DNA from: Microlunatus sp. Gsoil 973
GTDB lineage: Bacteria > Actinomycetota > Actinomycetes > Propionibacteriales > Propionibacteriaceae
Direction: 5' to 3'
Length of the DNA stretch: 64,000 nucleotides
NCBI RefSeq assembly: GCF_009707365.1
Contig: NZ_CP046122.1
Coordinates: forward strand, 2,108,001-2,172,000
The notes beneath the pieces were generated by a model. The model made no database searches. It was not told the DNA's origin and was given only the letters and a program-made list of their open reading frames with translations. Positions 1 to 8,596 of the stretch are shown piece by piece. The translations under genes were made by a program, and so were the position numbers. The number at the start of each line of letters is the position of its first letter. Within the stretch, counting starts at the first letter, position 1.

Positions 1-425
1 GGCACCTCGAGCAGCTCGGCACCGTAGGACAGCGCCGTTGCGCTGCCGTTGGTGTAGGTCGGCGATTCCACCACCACCAGATCGCCCGGGTCGATGAAGA
101 GCTTGCCGAACAGGTCCAGTCCCTGCATACCACCGGCGGTGACGGTCAGCCGTTCGCCGGTCGTCGCGTCCGGGGTATCGGAAAGCAGGTCGAGCAACGC
201 GCCGCGCAACCACGGGTCGCCCTCGGTCGCCGCGTAGTCGAACGCGTCGGCGGTCAGCACCGCGGGCGCAAGGTCGTCGAAGACCGCTGTGGGGATCGCC
301 TCCTCGGCCGGACTGCCGATGGCGAATCGGACGATGTCGTGACTCTGCTTCTGCAGCAGTGAGGTCGAGGAGTCGATCACCGACCCGACCAATCGGTTCG
401 TCCGTCCTGCCAACAAACTCATCAT
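1..425 (-). CDS. PLP-dependent class I/II aminotransferase, N-terminal part (cut by window edge)
   Basis: About 141 N-terminal residues are visible and the gene runs off the left edge. The fold-type I pattern is clear: a VTAGGMQGLDL stretch followed by PGDLVVVESPTYTNG, as in the MocR/2-aminoadipate-type aminotransferases. The active-site lysine lies outside the window. The start ATG at 425 shares its A with the TGA of the upstream ectoine-hydrolase gene (a second ATG lies at 422), so translation is probably coupled. In this neighbourhood a role in transaminating a diamino acid or keto acid from the catabolic pathway is plausible, but substrate cannot be read from sequence. Confidence 0.8.
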   Translation of the reverse strand, partial: MMSLLAGRTNRLVGSVIDSSTSLLQKQSHDIVRFAIGSPAEEAIPTAVFDDLAPAVLTADAFDYAATEGDPWLRGALLDLLSDTPDATTGERLTVTAGGMQGLDLFGKLFIDPGDLVVVESPTYTNGSATALSYGAELLEV

Positions 426-1654
426 CAACTCCGTCCGCGCTTGATCCACAGTGACTGGTCGACGTGGGTGAGCCGCTCGGCACCGGTGTCGGTGACCAGG
501 ATGGGCTCGCTCAACTCGTAGCCCCAGCCGTCCATCCACATGCCGGCGATGACGTGGAAAGCCATGCCCGCCACGAGTTCGGTCCGCTCCTCGGCGCGCA
601 GACTGACCGTCCGCTCACCCCAGTCCGGCGGATAGCCGATGCCGATCGAATACCCGATCCGGGACTCCTTGACCAGACCGTGCCGGATCAGCAGGTCGTT
701 GAACGTGGCATGGACCTCGCCACCGGTCACGCCGGGCTTGATCATCTCCAGCAGGGCGGTCATGCCGTCACTGACGATCCCGGCGACCCGGGTCAGCCTG
801 GGCTGCGGCGTGCCCAGCATCACGGTCCTGGCCAGCGGCGCGTGGTAGCGGTGGCAGACGCCGCTCAACTCGATGGTCGTCGCCTCGCCGGCGAGGAAGC
901 GGTCGTCGGTCCAGGTCAGGTGCGGAACACCGGCCGACCTCCCGGTCGGCAACATCGGCACGATGGCCGGATAGTCCCCGCCCTGTTCGGGGGTTCCGGC
1001 GATCTGCGCCTCGCTGATCCGGGAGACCACGTCGCACTGCCGGACACCGACGGCGATCGCATCGAGAGCGACCACCATGGCCTGTTCACAGATCCGACCC
1101 GCCCGCCGCAGCTGATCCTGCTCGTACGGCGATTTGATCACCCGCACCCAATTGACCAGTTCGGCGCTGTCCACCAGGCGCTCGGCGCCGAATCGCGCCG
1201 CCAGCGCCAGATAGCCGCGGACCGGGAAGTAGTGCGCGTCACCCTCGACCGCGACCTGCCCGCCCGCGGCGAACAGGCCGAGCTCGGCCACCCGGTCAGC
1301 GATCCAGCTGTACGGATGGGTGTCCGGCTGGTGCACCAGCGACTCCGGATAGCCGTGCACACCGGCAGGGCGGTGTCCGAAACCCGCGCCGGCTGCGTCC
1401 ATCGCGCGGGCGAAGAAATGCGGCTCGCCACCGGCCGGAACGATCAGGCACTGCGGCGTGTAGAAGCTCCAGGCGTTGTAGCCGGTCAGGTAATAGATGT
1501 TGGCCGGATCGGCAACCACCAGCCCGGCCAGCGACCGGGCCGCGAGTGCCCGGTCGACCTGGCCCAGGCGTCGCCGGAACTCGGTTTCGTCGGGCAGCCC
1601 GGCGGACGGGCCCGGCGCGCCGGGTACCGGCGAGGGAGGTGCAGTACAGGTCAA
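425..1654 (-). CDS. doeA: DoeA/EutD-like ectoine hydrolase (M24 peptidase fold)
   Basis: Encodes 409 residues, the usual length of DoeA-type ectoine hydrolases, which open the ectoine ring to acetyl-diaminobutyrates. The N-terminal creatinase-like domain includes VVADPANIYYLTGYNAWSF; the C-terminal pita-bread domain includes GGDYPAIVPMLPTG, PHLTW and GYPPDWGERTVSLR, blocks I remember from DoeA. Where metal-dependent M24 enzymes carry paired Asp ligands, this protein has ELSG and HAPLART, so it is likely metal-independent like creatinase. I chose the TTG at 1654, which overlaps the TGA of the upstream gene; the open frame continues upstream but that part is Arg-rich antisense of the next gene. 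Hydrolysis of ectoine is inferred from family resemblance. Confidence 0.8.
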   Translation of the reverse strand: MTCTAPPSPVPGAPGPSAGLPDETEFRRRLGQVDRALAARSLAGLVVADPANIYYLTGYNAWSFYTPQCLIVPAGGEPHFFARAMDAAGAGFGHRPAGVHGYPESLVHQPDTHPYSWIADRVAELGLFAAGGQVAVEGDAHYFPVRGYLALAARFGAERLVDSAELVNWVRVIKSPYEQDQLRRAGRICEQAMVVALDAIAVGVRQCDVVSRISEAQIAGTPEQGGDYPAIVPMLPTGRSAGVPHLTWTDDRFLAGEATTIELSGVCHRYHAPLARTVMLGTPQPRLTRVAGIVSDGMTALLEMIKPGVTGGEVHATFNDLLIRHGLVKESRIGYSIGIGYPPDWGERTVSLRAEERTELVAGMAFHVIAGMWMDGWGYELSEPILVTDTGAERLTHVDQSLWIKRGRS

Positions 1655-2376
1655 GAGGCACACCCGACCAGGCCATGTCCGGCGGAGAACAATCGCTGCC
1701 CCGGCCCGACCGGCGTCCGGCCGATCAACCGAAGGAGCCCCCACATCGTCGCCTGGTTCGCAGTGATCACCGGCTTGTCGATCACCGCCTCGACCCGACG
1801 GATCAGGTCGTAGGTGACCACGTTCGTGCACGCAACCAACAGGCACTCTGCCTCCGGCCGGTCCGCGGCCAGCAGCAGGTTCCAGATGACGTCGGGGTCG
1901 ACCCGCCAGATCTCCCGGGTGAGCCCAAGGTAGGTCGCTTCGACCACGTCGACGGCCGCCTCGTTGAGGTAGCGGACGAACGCGTCGGAGACCCGACGGT
2001 CGTAGGGGTCGGCCACCGCGACGACCCGCAGCCCGAGTTCGGTCACCGCGGCGACCATGGAACCGCTGGTCGTGACCGCGGGACGGCCGGTCGCGGTCGT
2101 GATGGCGTCGGTGATCGCCCGTTCCCCGGCGACCCCGTAGATGAAACTTCCCGAGGTGCAGCCGTAGGCGTACGCCAGCGGCTCGACGGCGACCAGGTCG
2201 GTGGCAGCGCGGGCGATCATCTCCGGATCGCCGAGGTCCTCGACGAGTTCGGTGGTCACCGCGAGCGGCGAATAGGGCGTCCGGGTCAACAGCAGCGTCA
2301 CATCCTCCGGTGTCCACCGCCACAGCTCACGATCGAGTGCCATGTCGTGCGGCACCACGATTCCCACCGATTCCAT
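1651..2376 (-). CDS. eutA: EutA-like Asp/Glu racemase-superfamily protein
   Basis: 241 residues of the Asp/Glu racemase, maleate isomerase and arylmalonate decarboxylase superfamily. Two cysteines sit where the catalytic pair is expected: GCTSGSF near residue 73 and VACTN near residue 183. In ectoine-utilisation clusters such as the rhizobial eut operon a protein of this type (EutA) is encoded beside the M24 hydrolase (EutD), and the same order occurs here. Its stop TGA overlaps the TTG start of the hydrolase gene. The promoter should lie in the 64-base divergent gap to the dehydrogenase gene. The exact reaction of EutA is not firmly known to me. Confidence 0.8.
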   Translation of the reverse strand: MESVGIVVPHDMALDRELWRWTPEDVTLLLTRTPYSPLAVTTELVEDLGDPEMIARAATDLVAVEPLAYAYGCTSGSFIYGVAGERAITDAITTATGRPAVTTSGSMVAAVTELGLRVVAVADPYDRRVSDAFVRYLNEAAVDVVEATYLGLTREIWRVDPDVIWNLLLAADRPEAECLLVACTNVVTYDLIRRVEAVIDKPVITANQATMWGLLRLIGRTPVGPGQRLFSAGHGLVGCAS

Positions 2377-2400
2377 TCAGTGAGTGTGCATCCTCAGGTC

Positions 2401-2414
2401 GATTGTTGACAATC
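2401..2414. promoter_or_regulatory. Candidate operator: 6-bp inverted repeat in divergent promoter region
   Basis: The sequence GATTGT-TG-ACAATC is a perfect 6-bp inverted repeat with a two-base spacer. It overlaps the TTGACA -35 box of the rightward promoter and lies 25 bases in front of the leftward eutA start, so a regulator bound here could control both directions. The LacI protein encoded at 5385 is one candidate, but LacI-type sites usually have a central CG, and a GntR-type regulator outside the window would fit at least as well. Confidence 0.45.
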
Positions 2415-2433
2415 CTGCACGTAACACTAGTGT
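2406..2433 (+). promoter_or_regulatory. Putative promoter of the rightward dehydrogenase operon (leaderless)
   Basis: TTGACA at 2406-2411 and TAGTGT at 2428-2433 are separated by 16 bases. The GTG start at 2441 begins 7 bases after the -10 box, so transcription and translation would start at almost the same base. Leaderless genes of this type are common in actinobacteria. Confidence 0.5.
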
Positions 2434-2440
2434 CGCGATC

Positions 2441-3433
2441 GTGGCACAACCCCGGATCGCCGTACTCTGCCGTGATCACGACCGGCCGCCCGGACTCGAT
2501 GCCCTGCCCGCCGACGTCGTGTACACCGATGCCTCCGGGTTGCCGACGGCGATCGCCGGCTGCGACGCCCTGCTGCTGTGGGACTTCTTCTCCTCCGCGC
2601 TGCGTTCGGCGTGGCCGTACGCGAACCGGTTGCGCTGGATCCATGTGGCCTCCGCAGGGGTGGACGCGATCCTGTTCGACGAACTGGTCGTCTCCGATGT
2701 CGTGCTGACCAATGCGCGCGGCATCTTCGACCGACCCATCGCCGAATACGTCCTGGCAGCCGTTCTTGCGCACGCCAAGCAACTGCACGCCAGCCGCGAC
2801 CTGCAGCGACAGCGGGTCTGGCAGCATCGCCAGACCCGGTCGATCGCCGGCCAGCAGGCCCTGGTGGTCGGCACAGGCGGCATAGGCCGGGCGACAGCGC
2901 GCCTGCTCCGCGCCGCCGGGATGCAGGTCCGCGGCGCCGGCCGACGTCCGATCGCCGACGATCCTGATCTGGGCACGGTGGTCGCCAGTGACGAGTTGGG
3001 CCGTCACGTCGCCGACGTCGACCACCTGGTGGTTGCCGCGCCGTTGACCCGGCAGACCGCCGGGATGATCGATGCCGAGGTACTGGCCGCGATGAAGCCG
3101 GGAGCACATGTGATCAACATCGGACGTGGACCGCAGATCGATGAGACGGCACTGCTCGAAGCACTCGACTCCGGGCGCGGAATCACCGCGACACTTGACG
3201 TTTTCGCCACCGAGCCGCTACCGGTCGATCATCCGTTCTGGGTACGCGACGATGTGATCATCAGTCCGCACCTTGCCGGTGACACCGAAGGTTGGCGGGA
3301 TCGCTTGGCCGCCCAGTTCGTCCAGATCGCCGGCCGGTGGCTGGACGGGCGCCCGTTGATCAATGTCGTCGACAAGGACCGGGGCTATTCCCGTTCCGGC
3401 GCAGCTGCTTGGGGCCAGGAGGAGGGTCGGTGA
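2441..3433 (+). CDS. D-isomer-specific 2-hydroxyacid dehydrogenase (NAD-dependent)
   Basis: 330 residues. The Rossmann nucleotide-binding motif GTGGIG lies near residue 145, the INIGRG block carries the conserved Arg, and SPHLAGD supplies the catalytic His. The family reduces 2-keto acids or oxidises D-2-hydroxy acids. The start is GTG 2441 directly behind a TTGACA promoter; the upstream in-frame codons would begin within that promoter. It is the first gene of a rightward unit and its TGA overlaps the GTG of the amidase gene (GTGA). Context suggests it handles a keto or hydroxy acid released during breakdown of the substrate of the island; the substrate is unknown. Confidence 0.85.
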   Translation: MAQPRIAVLCRDHDRPPGLDALPADVVYTDASGLPTAIAGCDALLLWDFFSSALRSAWPYANRLRWIHVASAGVDAILFDELVVSDVVLTNARGIFDRPIAEYVLAAVLAHAKQLHASRDLQRQRVWQHRQTRSIAGQQALVVGTGGIGRATARLLRAAGMQVRGAGRRPIADDPDLGTVVASDELGRHVADVDHLVVAAPLTRQTAGMIDAEVLAAMKPGAHVINIGRGPQIDETALLEALDSGRGITATLDVFATEPLPVDHPFWVRDDVIISPHLAGDTEGWRDRLAAQFVQIAGRWLDGRPLINVVDKDRGYSRSGAAAWGQEEGR

Positions 3434-4857
3434 GTCAGACCGCGATGATCACTGCCACGGAGCTGCTCGACGCCTACCGCAGAAGGACGATCTCCCCCGT
3501 CGAGGCGACCGAGGCGGCGTTGGCCGCCATCACCGCCTACAACCCTGTGGTCAACGCCTATGTCCTGGTCGATCCCGAGGGTGCGCTCGCCGCGGCGGCG
3601 GCGGCGGAGCGTCGATGGGCTGCCGGGCGTCCGCTGGGTCCGCTGGACGGCGTGCCGATGTCGATCAAGGACATCTTCCTCACCTCCCGGTGGCCCACGC
3701 TGCGCGGCAGCCGGCTGATCGACGAGTCCGGTCCGTGGACCGAGGATGCCCCGGCCGTGGCCCGGCTGCGTGAGTCCGGTGCGGTCTTCCTCGGCAAGAC
3801 CAGTACCCCGGAATTCGCCTGGAAGGGCGTGACCGACTCACCGCGGTACGGCGCCACGGGCAATCCGTGGGGTCCCGACCGGCACGCGGGCGGGTCCAGC
3901 GGAGGTTCGGCCGCGGCGGTCGGTCTCGGCATGGGGCCGGTCTCGATCGGTACCGACGGTGGCGGGTCTGTCCGGATCCCGGCCTCCTTCACCGGAACGA
4001 CCGCCCTGAAACCGACGTACGGCCTGGTGCCGATGTATCCGCCGAGCCCGTTCGGCACACTGAGCCACGCCGGGCCGATGACTCGGACCGTGGCCGATGC
4101 GGCGCTGCTGATGGACGTCATCACCGGTTTCGACTCCCGCGACTGGTCGGCGATGCCGACCCCGCAGGGGTCCTTCACCCGCGGCCTGACCGATCCGATC
4201 GCCGGATTGCGGATCGCATTCTCGCCGACCCTCGGCTACGGCACCAATGACACCTCGGTCGAGGACGCCGTGCGCGCAGCGGTCGACGTCCTCGCCGATG
4301 CCGGTGCGGTGGTCGCCGAGGCGGACCCGAAGATCATTGAGCCGCTCGAGGCGTTCCAGGTCCTTTGGTTCGCCGCCGTCGCCAAGGTCCTCCAAGGTCA
4401 TGATCATCAGCTCGACCTGGTCGACCCGGGCCTGGTGGCGATCGCCGAACAGGGCCGGGGCCTGAGCGCGTCGCAGTACCTTGACGCGACCGCCGTACGG
4501 ATGGAACTGGGGATCGAGCTTGGCCGCTTCCATTCCGAGTACGACATCCTGGTCACGCCGACGATGCCGATTCCGGCGTTCTCCACCGATCTGCAGGCAC
4601 CCGAGGGCTGGCGCTCCTCGTTGTGGACGACCTGGACGCCGTACACCTACCCGTTCAACATGACGCAGCAGCCGGCCTTGAGCGTGCCGTGCGGCTTCAG
4701 CGCCGACGGCATGCCGGTCGGACTGCAGATCGTCGGGCCCCGGCACTCCGACCGCACGGTTCTGCAGGTCGGACAGGCCTTCCAGGACCTCACCGATTGG
4801 CACACCAGGGTGCCGAACCTCGTGAACCGTCTCGCGACACCAGAGCCGAAAGGTTGA
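3430..4857 (+). CDS. Amidase signature family hydrolase
   Basis: 475 residues. The amidase-signature Ser-cisSer-Lys triad is visible: the lysine in MSIKDIF near residue 78, and the Ser pair in the glycine/serine block GGSSGGS followed by GTDGGGSVRIPA. Members hydrolyse amides, for example to free an acid and ammonia, or act in GatA. A GatA role is unlikely because no gatB/gatC genes are beside it. It is translationally coupled to the preceding dehydrogenase gene and followed two bases later by the DUF3830 gene, so all three probably form one operon. The substrate may be an N-acyl or amide compound in the same catabolic pathway, which is inference. Confidence 0.9.
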   Translation: MSQTAMITATELLDAYRRRTISPVEATEAALAAITAYNPVVNAYVLVDPEGALAAAAAAERRWAAGRPLGPLDGVPMSIKDIFLTSRWPTLRGSRLIDESGPWTEDAPAVARLRESGAVFLGKTSTPEFAWKGVTDSPRYGATGNPWGPDRHAGGSSGGSAAAVGLGMGPVSIGTDGGGSVRIPASFTGTTALKPTYGLVPMYPPSPFGTLSHAGPMTRTVADAALLMDVITGFDSRDWSAMPTPQGSFTRGLTDPIAGLRIAFSPTLGYGTNDTSVEDAVRAAVDVLADAGAVVAEADPKIIEPLEAFQVLWFAAVAKVLQGHDHQLDLVDPGLVAIAEQGRGLSASQYLDATAVRMELGIELGRFHSEYDILVTPTMPIPAFSTDLQAPEGWRSSLWTTWTPYTYPFNMTQQPALSVPCGFSADGMPVGLQIVGPRHSDRTVLQVGQAFQDLTDWHTRVPNLVNRLATPEPKG

Positions 4858-4859
4858 TC

Positions 4860-5360
4860 ATGTCCCGCTTTCTCCGTGTCACCCTGCACTCCCGCAACGT
4901 CAGCTGCCGGGCGAGACTTCTGGACGACGACGCACCGCGGACGGCCGATGCCGTCTGGAAGGCGCTGCCGCTGTCCGGCCAGGTGTTCCACGGCAAGTAC
5001 GCCCGGAACGAGATCTACAACCTGGTTCCCGCCTTCGCCGACGTGGAACCCGGCAAGGAGAACACCACGGTCACTCCGATCCCCGGCGATCTCTGCTATT
5101 TCGCCTTCGACGCCGACGATCTGGCAACGCCGTCGCATGGCTACGGCAGCGGCGAGGGCCCGAAGGACCTGGCCAAGATCATCGACCTGGCTGTGTTCTA
5201 CGGACGTAACAACCTGCTCTTGAACGGTGACCAGGGCTGGGTGCCGGGCAACGTGTTCGGAACGATCGTCGACGGTCTGGAGGAGTTCGCGGCCGCCTGT
5301 AACGACATCTGGATGAGCGGTGCCCGGGGCGAGACTCTCACTTATGCCCGCGACGAGTAG
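4860..5360 (+). CDS. DUF3830 family protein (cyclophilin-like fold)
   Basis: 166 residues resembling DUF3830, a small family predicted to adopt a cyclophilin-like barrel. Characteristic stretches are LPLSGQVFHGKYARNEIYN and FYGRNNLLLNGDQGWVPGN. The ATG at 4860 follows the amidase stop by two bases, with GAAAGG as a ribosome-binding site. No biochemical role is known to me. Its placement between an amidase and a LacI regulator, across from an ectoine hydrolase, points to a helper role in small-molecule catabolism. Confidence 0.85.
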   Translation: MSRFLRVTLHSRNVSCRARLLDDDAPRTADAVWKALPLSGQVFHGKYARNEIYNLVPAFADVEPGKENTTVTPIPGDLCYFAFDADDLATPSHGYGSGEGPKDLAKIIDLAVFYGRNNLLLNGDQGWVPGNVFGTIVDGLEEFAAACNDIWMSGARGETLTYARDE

Positions 5361-5384
5361 ACGATTGGTCGTTACTCTTGCGTC

Positions 5385-6437
5385 GTGACGGCAACAAACA
5401 CCACCGGCGGTAACTCCACCACCGGGAACCGGCGGCCGACGATGAAGATGGTCGCTGAGCGCGCCGGAGTCTCGGTGGCGACCGTGTCGTTCGTGCTCTC
5501 CGGCCGCCCCAGTGGCCGGATCGCTGCGTCGGAATCGACCGCCGAGCGGGTCCGCGCAGCCGCGGCCGCACTGGGCTACCGGCCCAACCAGGCGGCTCGG
5601 GCCATCCGGACCGGGCGTTCGGGTCTGGTGCTGCTGTCACTGACCCAACTCTCCGATCCCTGGTGCCAGTCGTTGAGCGAGGCGGTCAACGAGGCGACCG
5701 CCGGCCTGCATCTGCAGCCGCTCATCCTGGCCGACGGGGACTGGGGTGAGGTGCTCGACGGTCAGCCGGTCGACGCCGCGTTCATCGATGGGGCTGAGAC
5801 CGACGACCTGGCCAGGATCCGCAGCCTGGTCGAGCGGGGTCTGAAGCTGATCGTCTTCTCCGACACCCTGGAGCCTGACGGCTTCGACGTGATCAGGAGC
5901 GCGCAACGGCCCGGCTGCGAACTGGCCATCGCCCATCTGGTCCAACGGCACACCCGGATCGGTTGTCTGGCCGGGAGCAACCCCAACCGCCCGGGATGGC
6001 ATCGGGAGCAGGCCTACATCGACGGCCTGGCGGCAGCCGGTATCGAGCAACGGGCCGGCGATCTGCAGCGCTACACCCGCGACCAGGTCGGGGCGTACGA
6101 GGCGTCGCTACGACTGCTCGACCGCAAGGACCGGCCGACCGCGATCTTCGCGTCGTCGGACTTCGCGGCGATCACTGCCGTCAACGTCGCCGTCCGGCTG
6201 GGCATCTCGGTTCCCGACGAGCTGGAGGTGATCGGAGTCGGCAACACCGCCGAGGCCGCGCAGATGCACCCGTCGCTGAGTTCGGTCGGACCGGCAGACC
6301 TGTTCACCAAGGTTGCCGAGTTGATCATCGATGTCGCGCAGAACGACGGCCGCCACTCATCGGCTCGTTGGGATTTCCCCTGGCAGTTGTATCTGCGGGA
6401 GACCAGTCGATCCGAGGAGTTGATCAAGACGGTTTGA
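5385..6437 (+). CDS. LacI-family transcriptional regulator
   Basis: 350 residues. The N-terminal helix-turn-helix reads MVAERAGVSVATVSFVLSG, with the hinge region ALGYRPNQAARAIRTGRSG, followed by a periplasmic-binding-protein-like effector domain (residues about 75-340, with GNTAEAAQMHPSLSSV near the end). It starts at GTG 5385, 24 bases after the DUF3830 gene, so it may be read from the same transcript or from its own promoter. It is the only regulator in this island and is the natural candidate to control both divergent units. The inducer is unknown. Confidence 0.9.
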   Translation: MTATNTTGGNSTTGNRRPTMKMVAERAGVSVATVSFVLSGRPSGRIAASESTAERVRAAAAALGYRPNQAARAIRTGRSGLVLLSLTQLSDPWCQSLSEAVNEATAGLHLQPLILADGDWGEVLDGQPVDAAFIDGAETDDLARIRSLVERGLKLIVFSDTLEPDGFDVIRSAQRPGCELAIAHLVQRHTRIGCLAGSNPNRPGWHREQAYIDGLAAAGIEQRAGDLQRYTRDQVGAYEASLRLLDRKDRPTAIFASSDFAAITAVNVAVRLGISVPDELEVIGVGNTAEAAQMHPSLSSVGPADLFTKVAELIIDVAQNDGRHSSARWDFPWQLYLRETSRSEELIKTV

Positions 6438-6633
6438 CCGGCGCTGCTACCGCCGACCGGGCAGGTCGGACAGCCGGGATCGCAGCCTGAGCGGCGGCCA
6501 ACCGATTAACCAAATCGTTACCTGAATGCTTGCCGACCCCCTCCTCGATGGCCTAGCGTCCACACTGAGTCCATTAGTGAGTCGCATTACCGACGCGGCA
6601 TTGTCATCACTCGCCGAGGAGACCTTCCAGCAT

Positions 6634-7956
6634 ATGTCTGCCAAACCTCTCAGCACTCCCGATCTTGATCGACTGCGGAAGGAGTTCAGCGCAGACGCCA
6701 CGGCGAAGCTGCTGCAGAACGCCCTGACCGCGGCCGAACTGAAAGACATCGCCCTCGACCGCGAGGTGCTGACGTCCATCGACACAACGATGTCCCATCG
6801 GCTCGACGACTGGTCGGTCACCAACCAGAAGCAGAGCGGTCGATGCTGGCTGTTCGCCGGGCTCAACCTGCTGCGCGCCGGCACGGCCAAGAAACTCGGC
6901 GTGAAGGACTTCGAGTTCAGCCAGAACCATGCGATGTTCTTCGACAAGATGGAGCGGGCGAACTACTTCCTGCAGTCGATTGTTGATCTTGTCGATCGGG
7001 AGACCGACGATCGGACGCTGGCAACCCTGCTGCAGGACTGCATGGGTGACGGCGGCCAGTGGAACATGTTCGTCGCGGTGATCGCCAAGCACGGTCTGGT
7101 GCCGAAGTCGGCCATGCCGGAGACGATCAGCTCGTCCGGCACCCGGCAGATGAACTCGTCGCTGCGCAAGATCCTGCACACGGCGGCACGGGACATCAGG
7201 GTTGCCGCAGATCCCGACGCTCGCGCGGAGATCGTCGAGACCACACTGAGCACGGTCTGGCGGGCACTGTGCATGCACCTCGGTACACCGCCGGACAGGT
7301 TCTTCTGGCAGTGGACCGACGCTGACAAGCAGTTCCACCGGGACGGCTGGTTGACGCCGCAGGAGTTTCGTAACAAGTACCTGACAATCGATCCCGACGA
7401 CTATGTCTGTCTGGTGCACGACCCACGCAACCCGGTCAATCGCACCTACACCGTCGAACTGCTCGGCAACGTCGTCGGCGCCCCTCAGGTGGTCTACCTC
7501 AACGTCGACGTCGAACTGATGAAGAAGCTGACCGCCGAGATGATCATCGACGGCTCACCGGTGTGGTTCGGCTGCGATGTCGGCCAGATGATGGACCGCG
7601 AACGCGGCTTCTGGGATGCCCGGCTGCTCGACCTCGAGGGCGTCTACAACACCCGGTTCACGCTGGACAAGGCCGCCCGGCTGGAATACCACCAGACGAT
7701 GATGACCCACGCCATGCTGTTCACCGGTGTTGATCTTGTCGACGGTGCCCCGCGGAAGTGGCGGGTGGAGAACTCCTGGGGCGAGGAGAGCGCCGAGAAG
7801 GGCTTCTACACGATGAACGACTCGTGGTACTCCGAGTACGTCTTCGAGATCGCTGCACCCAAGTCGAGCCTGCCGCCCGAGGTGCTCGCCGCCCTCGACA
7901 CCGAACCGGTCGTGCTCCCTGCCTGGGATCCGATGGGCGCCCTTGCAGGCCGCTGA
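6634..7956 (+). CDS. pepC: C1B aminopeptidase C / bleomycin hydrolase
   Basis: 440 residues of the papain-like bleomycin hydrolase family, cytosolic cysteine aminopeptidases. The catalytic Cys is in QKQSGRCWLF near residue 70, the His in the MMTHAM segment and the Asn in VENSWG, all in the expected order. The start ATG at 6634 is preceded by GAGGAGA; the frame extends further upstream, but that part does not look like the family. It stands alone. One base after its stop codon begins a copy of the interspersed hairpin repeat. Confidence 0.92.
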   Translation: MSAKPLSTPDLDRLRKEFSADATAKLLQNALTAAELKDIALDREVLTSIDTTMSHRLDDWSVTNQKQSGRCWLFAGLNLLRAGTAKKLGVKDFEFSQNHAMFFDKMERANYFLQSIVDLVDRETDDRTLATLLQDCMGDGGQWNMFVAVIAKHGLVPKSAMPETISSSGTRQMNSSLRKILHTAARDIRVAADPDARAEIVETTLSTVWRALCMHLGTPPDRFFWQWTDADKQFHRDGWLTPQEFRNKYLTIDPDDYVCLVHDPRNPVNRTYTVELLGNVVGAPQVVYLNVDVELMKKLTAEMIIDGSPVWFGCDVGQMMDRERGFWDARLLDLEGVYNTRFTLDKAARLEYHQTMMTHAMLFTGVDLVDGAPRKWRVENSWGEESAEKGFYTMNDSWYSEYVFEIAAPKSSLPPEVLAALDTEPVVLPAWDPMGALAGR

Positions 7957-7957
7957 T

Positions 7958-8000
7958 CCCGCCGAGGGGTCAATAAATCCCTCATCTGTGCCGTGTGTCG
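7958..8000 (+). repeat. Interspersed 43-base hairpin repeat, copy A
   Basis: This copy begins one base after the pepC stop. It contains the inverted pair GAGGG and CCCTC separated by ten A/T-rich bases, followed by a conserved tail ending in GTGTCG. It matches copy B (21073-21115) at 38 of 43 positions by eye, and copy C (42441-42482, reverse strand) over the hairpin and the tail. Confidence 0.75.
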
Positions 8001-8028
8001 TGCCCAGGGTGGTGGGTACGGCACCGAC

Positions 8029-8571
8029 ATGGCAAAAGCACTCACGATCAGCACGAACTACGGCGTGGAACAGGACGAGTTGGTCGTCCCGGTCGAGGAG
8101 TTGACCGCACGCGGTGTCGCGGTGACGGTCGCCGCTGCCGCCAAGGAGCCGATCCAGACCCTGGTCGGGGACAAGGACCCGGGCAAGGTGGTCGATTCCG
8201 ACGCGTCGTTCGACGAGGTGGACCCGAGCGAATTCGACGTCCTGATCATCCCGGGTGGCACGCTCAACGCCGACTCCCTGCGACTGGACGACACGGCGCT
8301 GTCGATCATCAAGAACTTCACCGACAGTGGTCGACCGGTGGCAGCCATCTGCCACGGCCCGTGGGCGGTCCTGGAGGCCGGCGGCGTCGAGGGCAAGTCA
8401 CTGACGTCGTACGCCTCGCTGCAGACCGACATCGCCAATGCCGGTGGTTCCTGGACCGACCAACCGGTGGTGATCGACAACACCGGCGGCTATACCTTGA
8501 TCACCTCGCGGAATCCCGACGATCTGAAGGACTTCGTCGGGGCGATCGGGCAGGCACTCGACCTGTCCTGA
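8029..8571 (+). CDS. DJ-1/PfpI family protein (type 1 glutamine amidotransferase-like)
   Basis: 180 residues with the nucleophile elbow AICHGPWAVLEAG (Cys near residue 105) and the LIIPGG strand, typical of DJ-1/PfpI proteins, which act as glyoxalases, deglycases or stress proteins. The start ATG at 8029 is chosen because MAKALTIST is where the family alignment begins; the codons upstream run into the hairpin repeat. The nearby pepC suggests a general proteostasis setting but nothing specific. A second member of the family is encoded at 16232-16795. Confidence 0.85.
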   Translation: MAKALTISTNYGVEQDELVVPVEELTARGVAVTVAAAAKEPIQTLVGDKDPGKVVDSDASFDEVDPSEFDVLIIPGGTLNADSLRLDDTALSIIKNFTDSGRPVAAICHGPWAVLEAGGVEGKSLTSYASLQTDIANAGGSWTDQPVVIDNTGGYTLITSRNPDDLKDFVGAIGQALDLS

Positions 8572-8596
8572 TCCCACCGCTCCCCGGTCCGGTCGG

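Noticed and set aside
1655-2323. N-terminal 223 codons of the long leftward frame that contains doeA
   Set aside because: Arg/Gly/Pro-rich with no protein-like pattern; it is another frame of eutA. The family alignment starts at about 1654.
7555-8355. Leftward frame over pepC and the PfpI gene
   Set aside because: No homology pattern; spans two real genes and a repeat copy.
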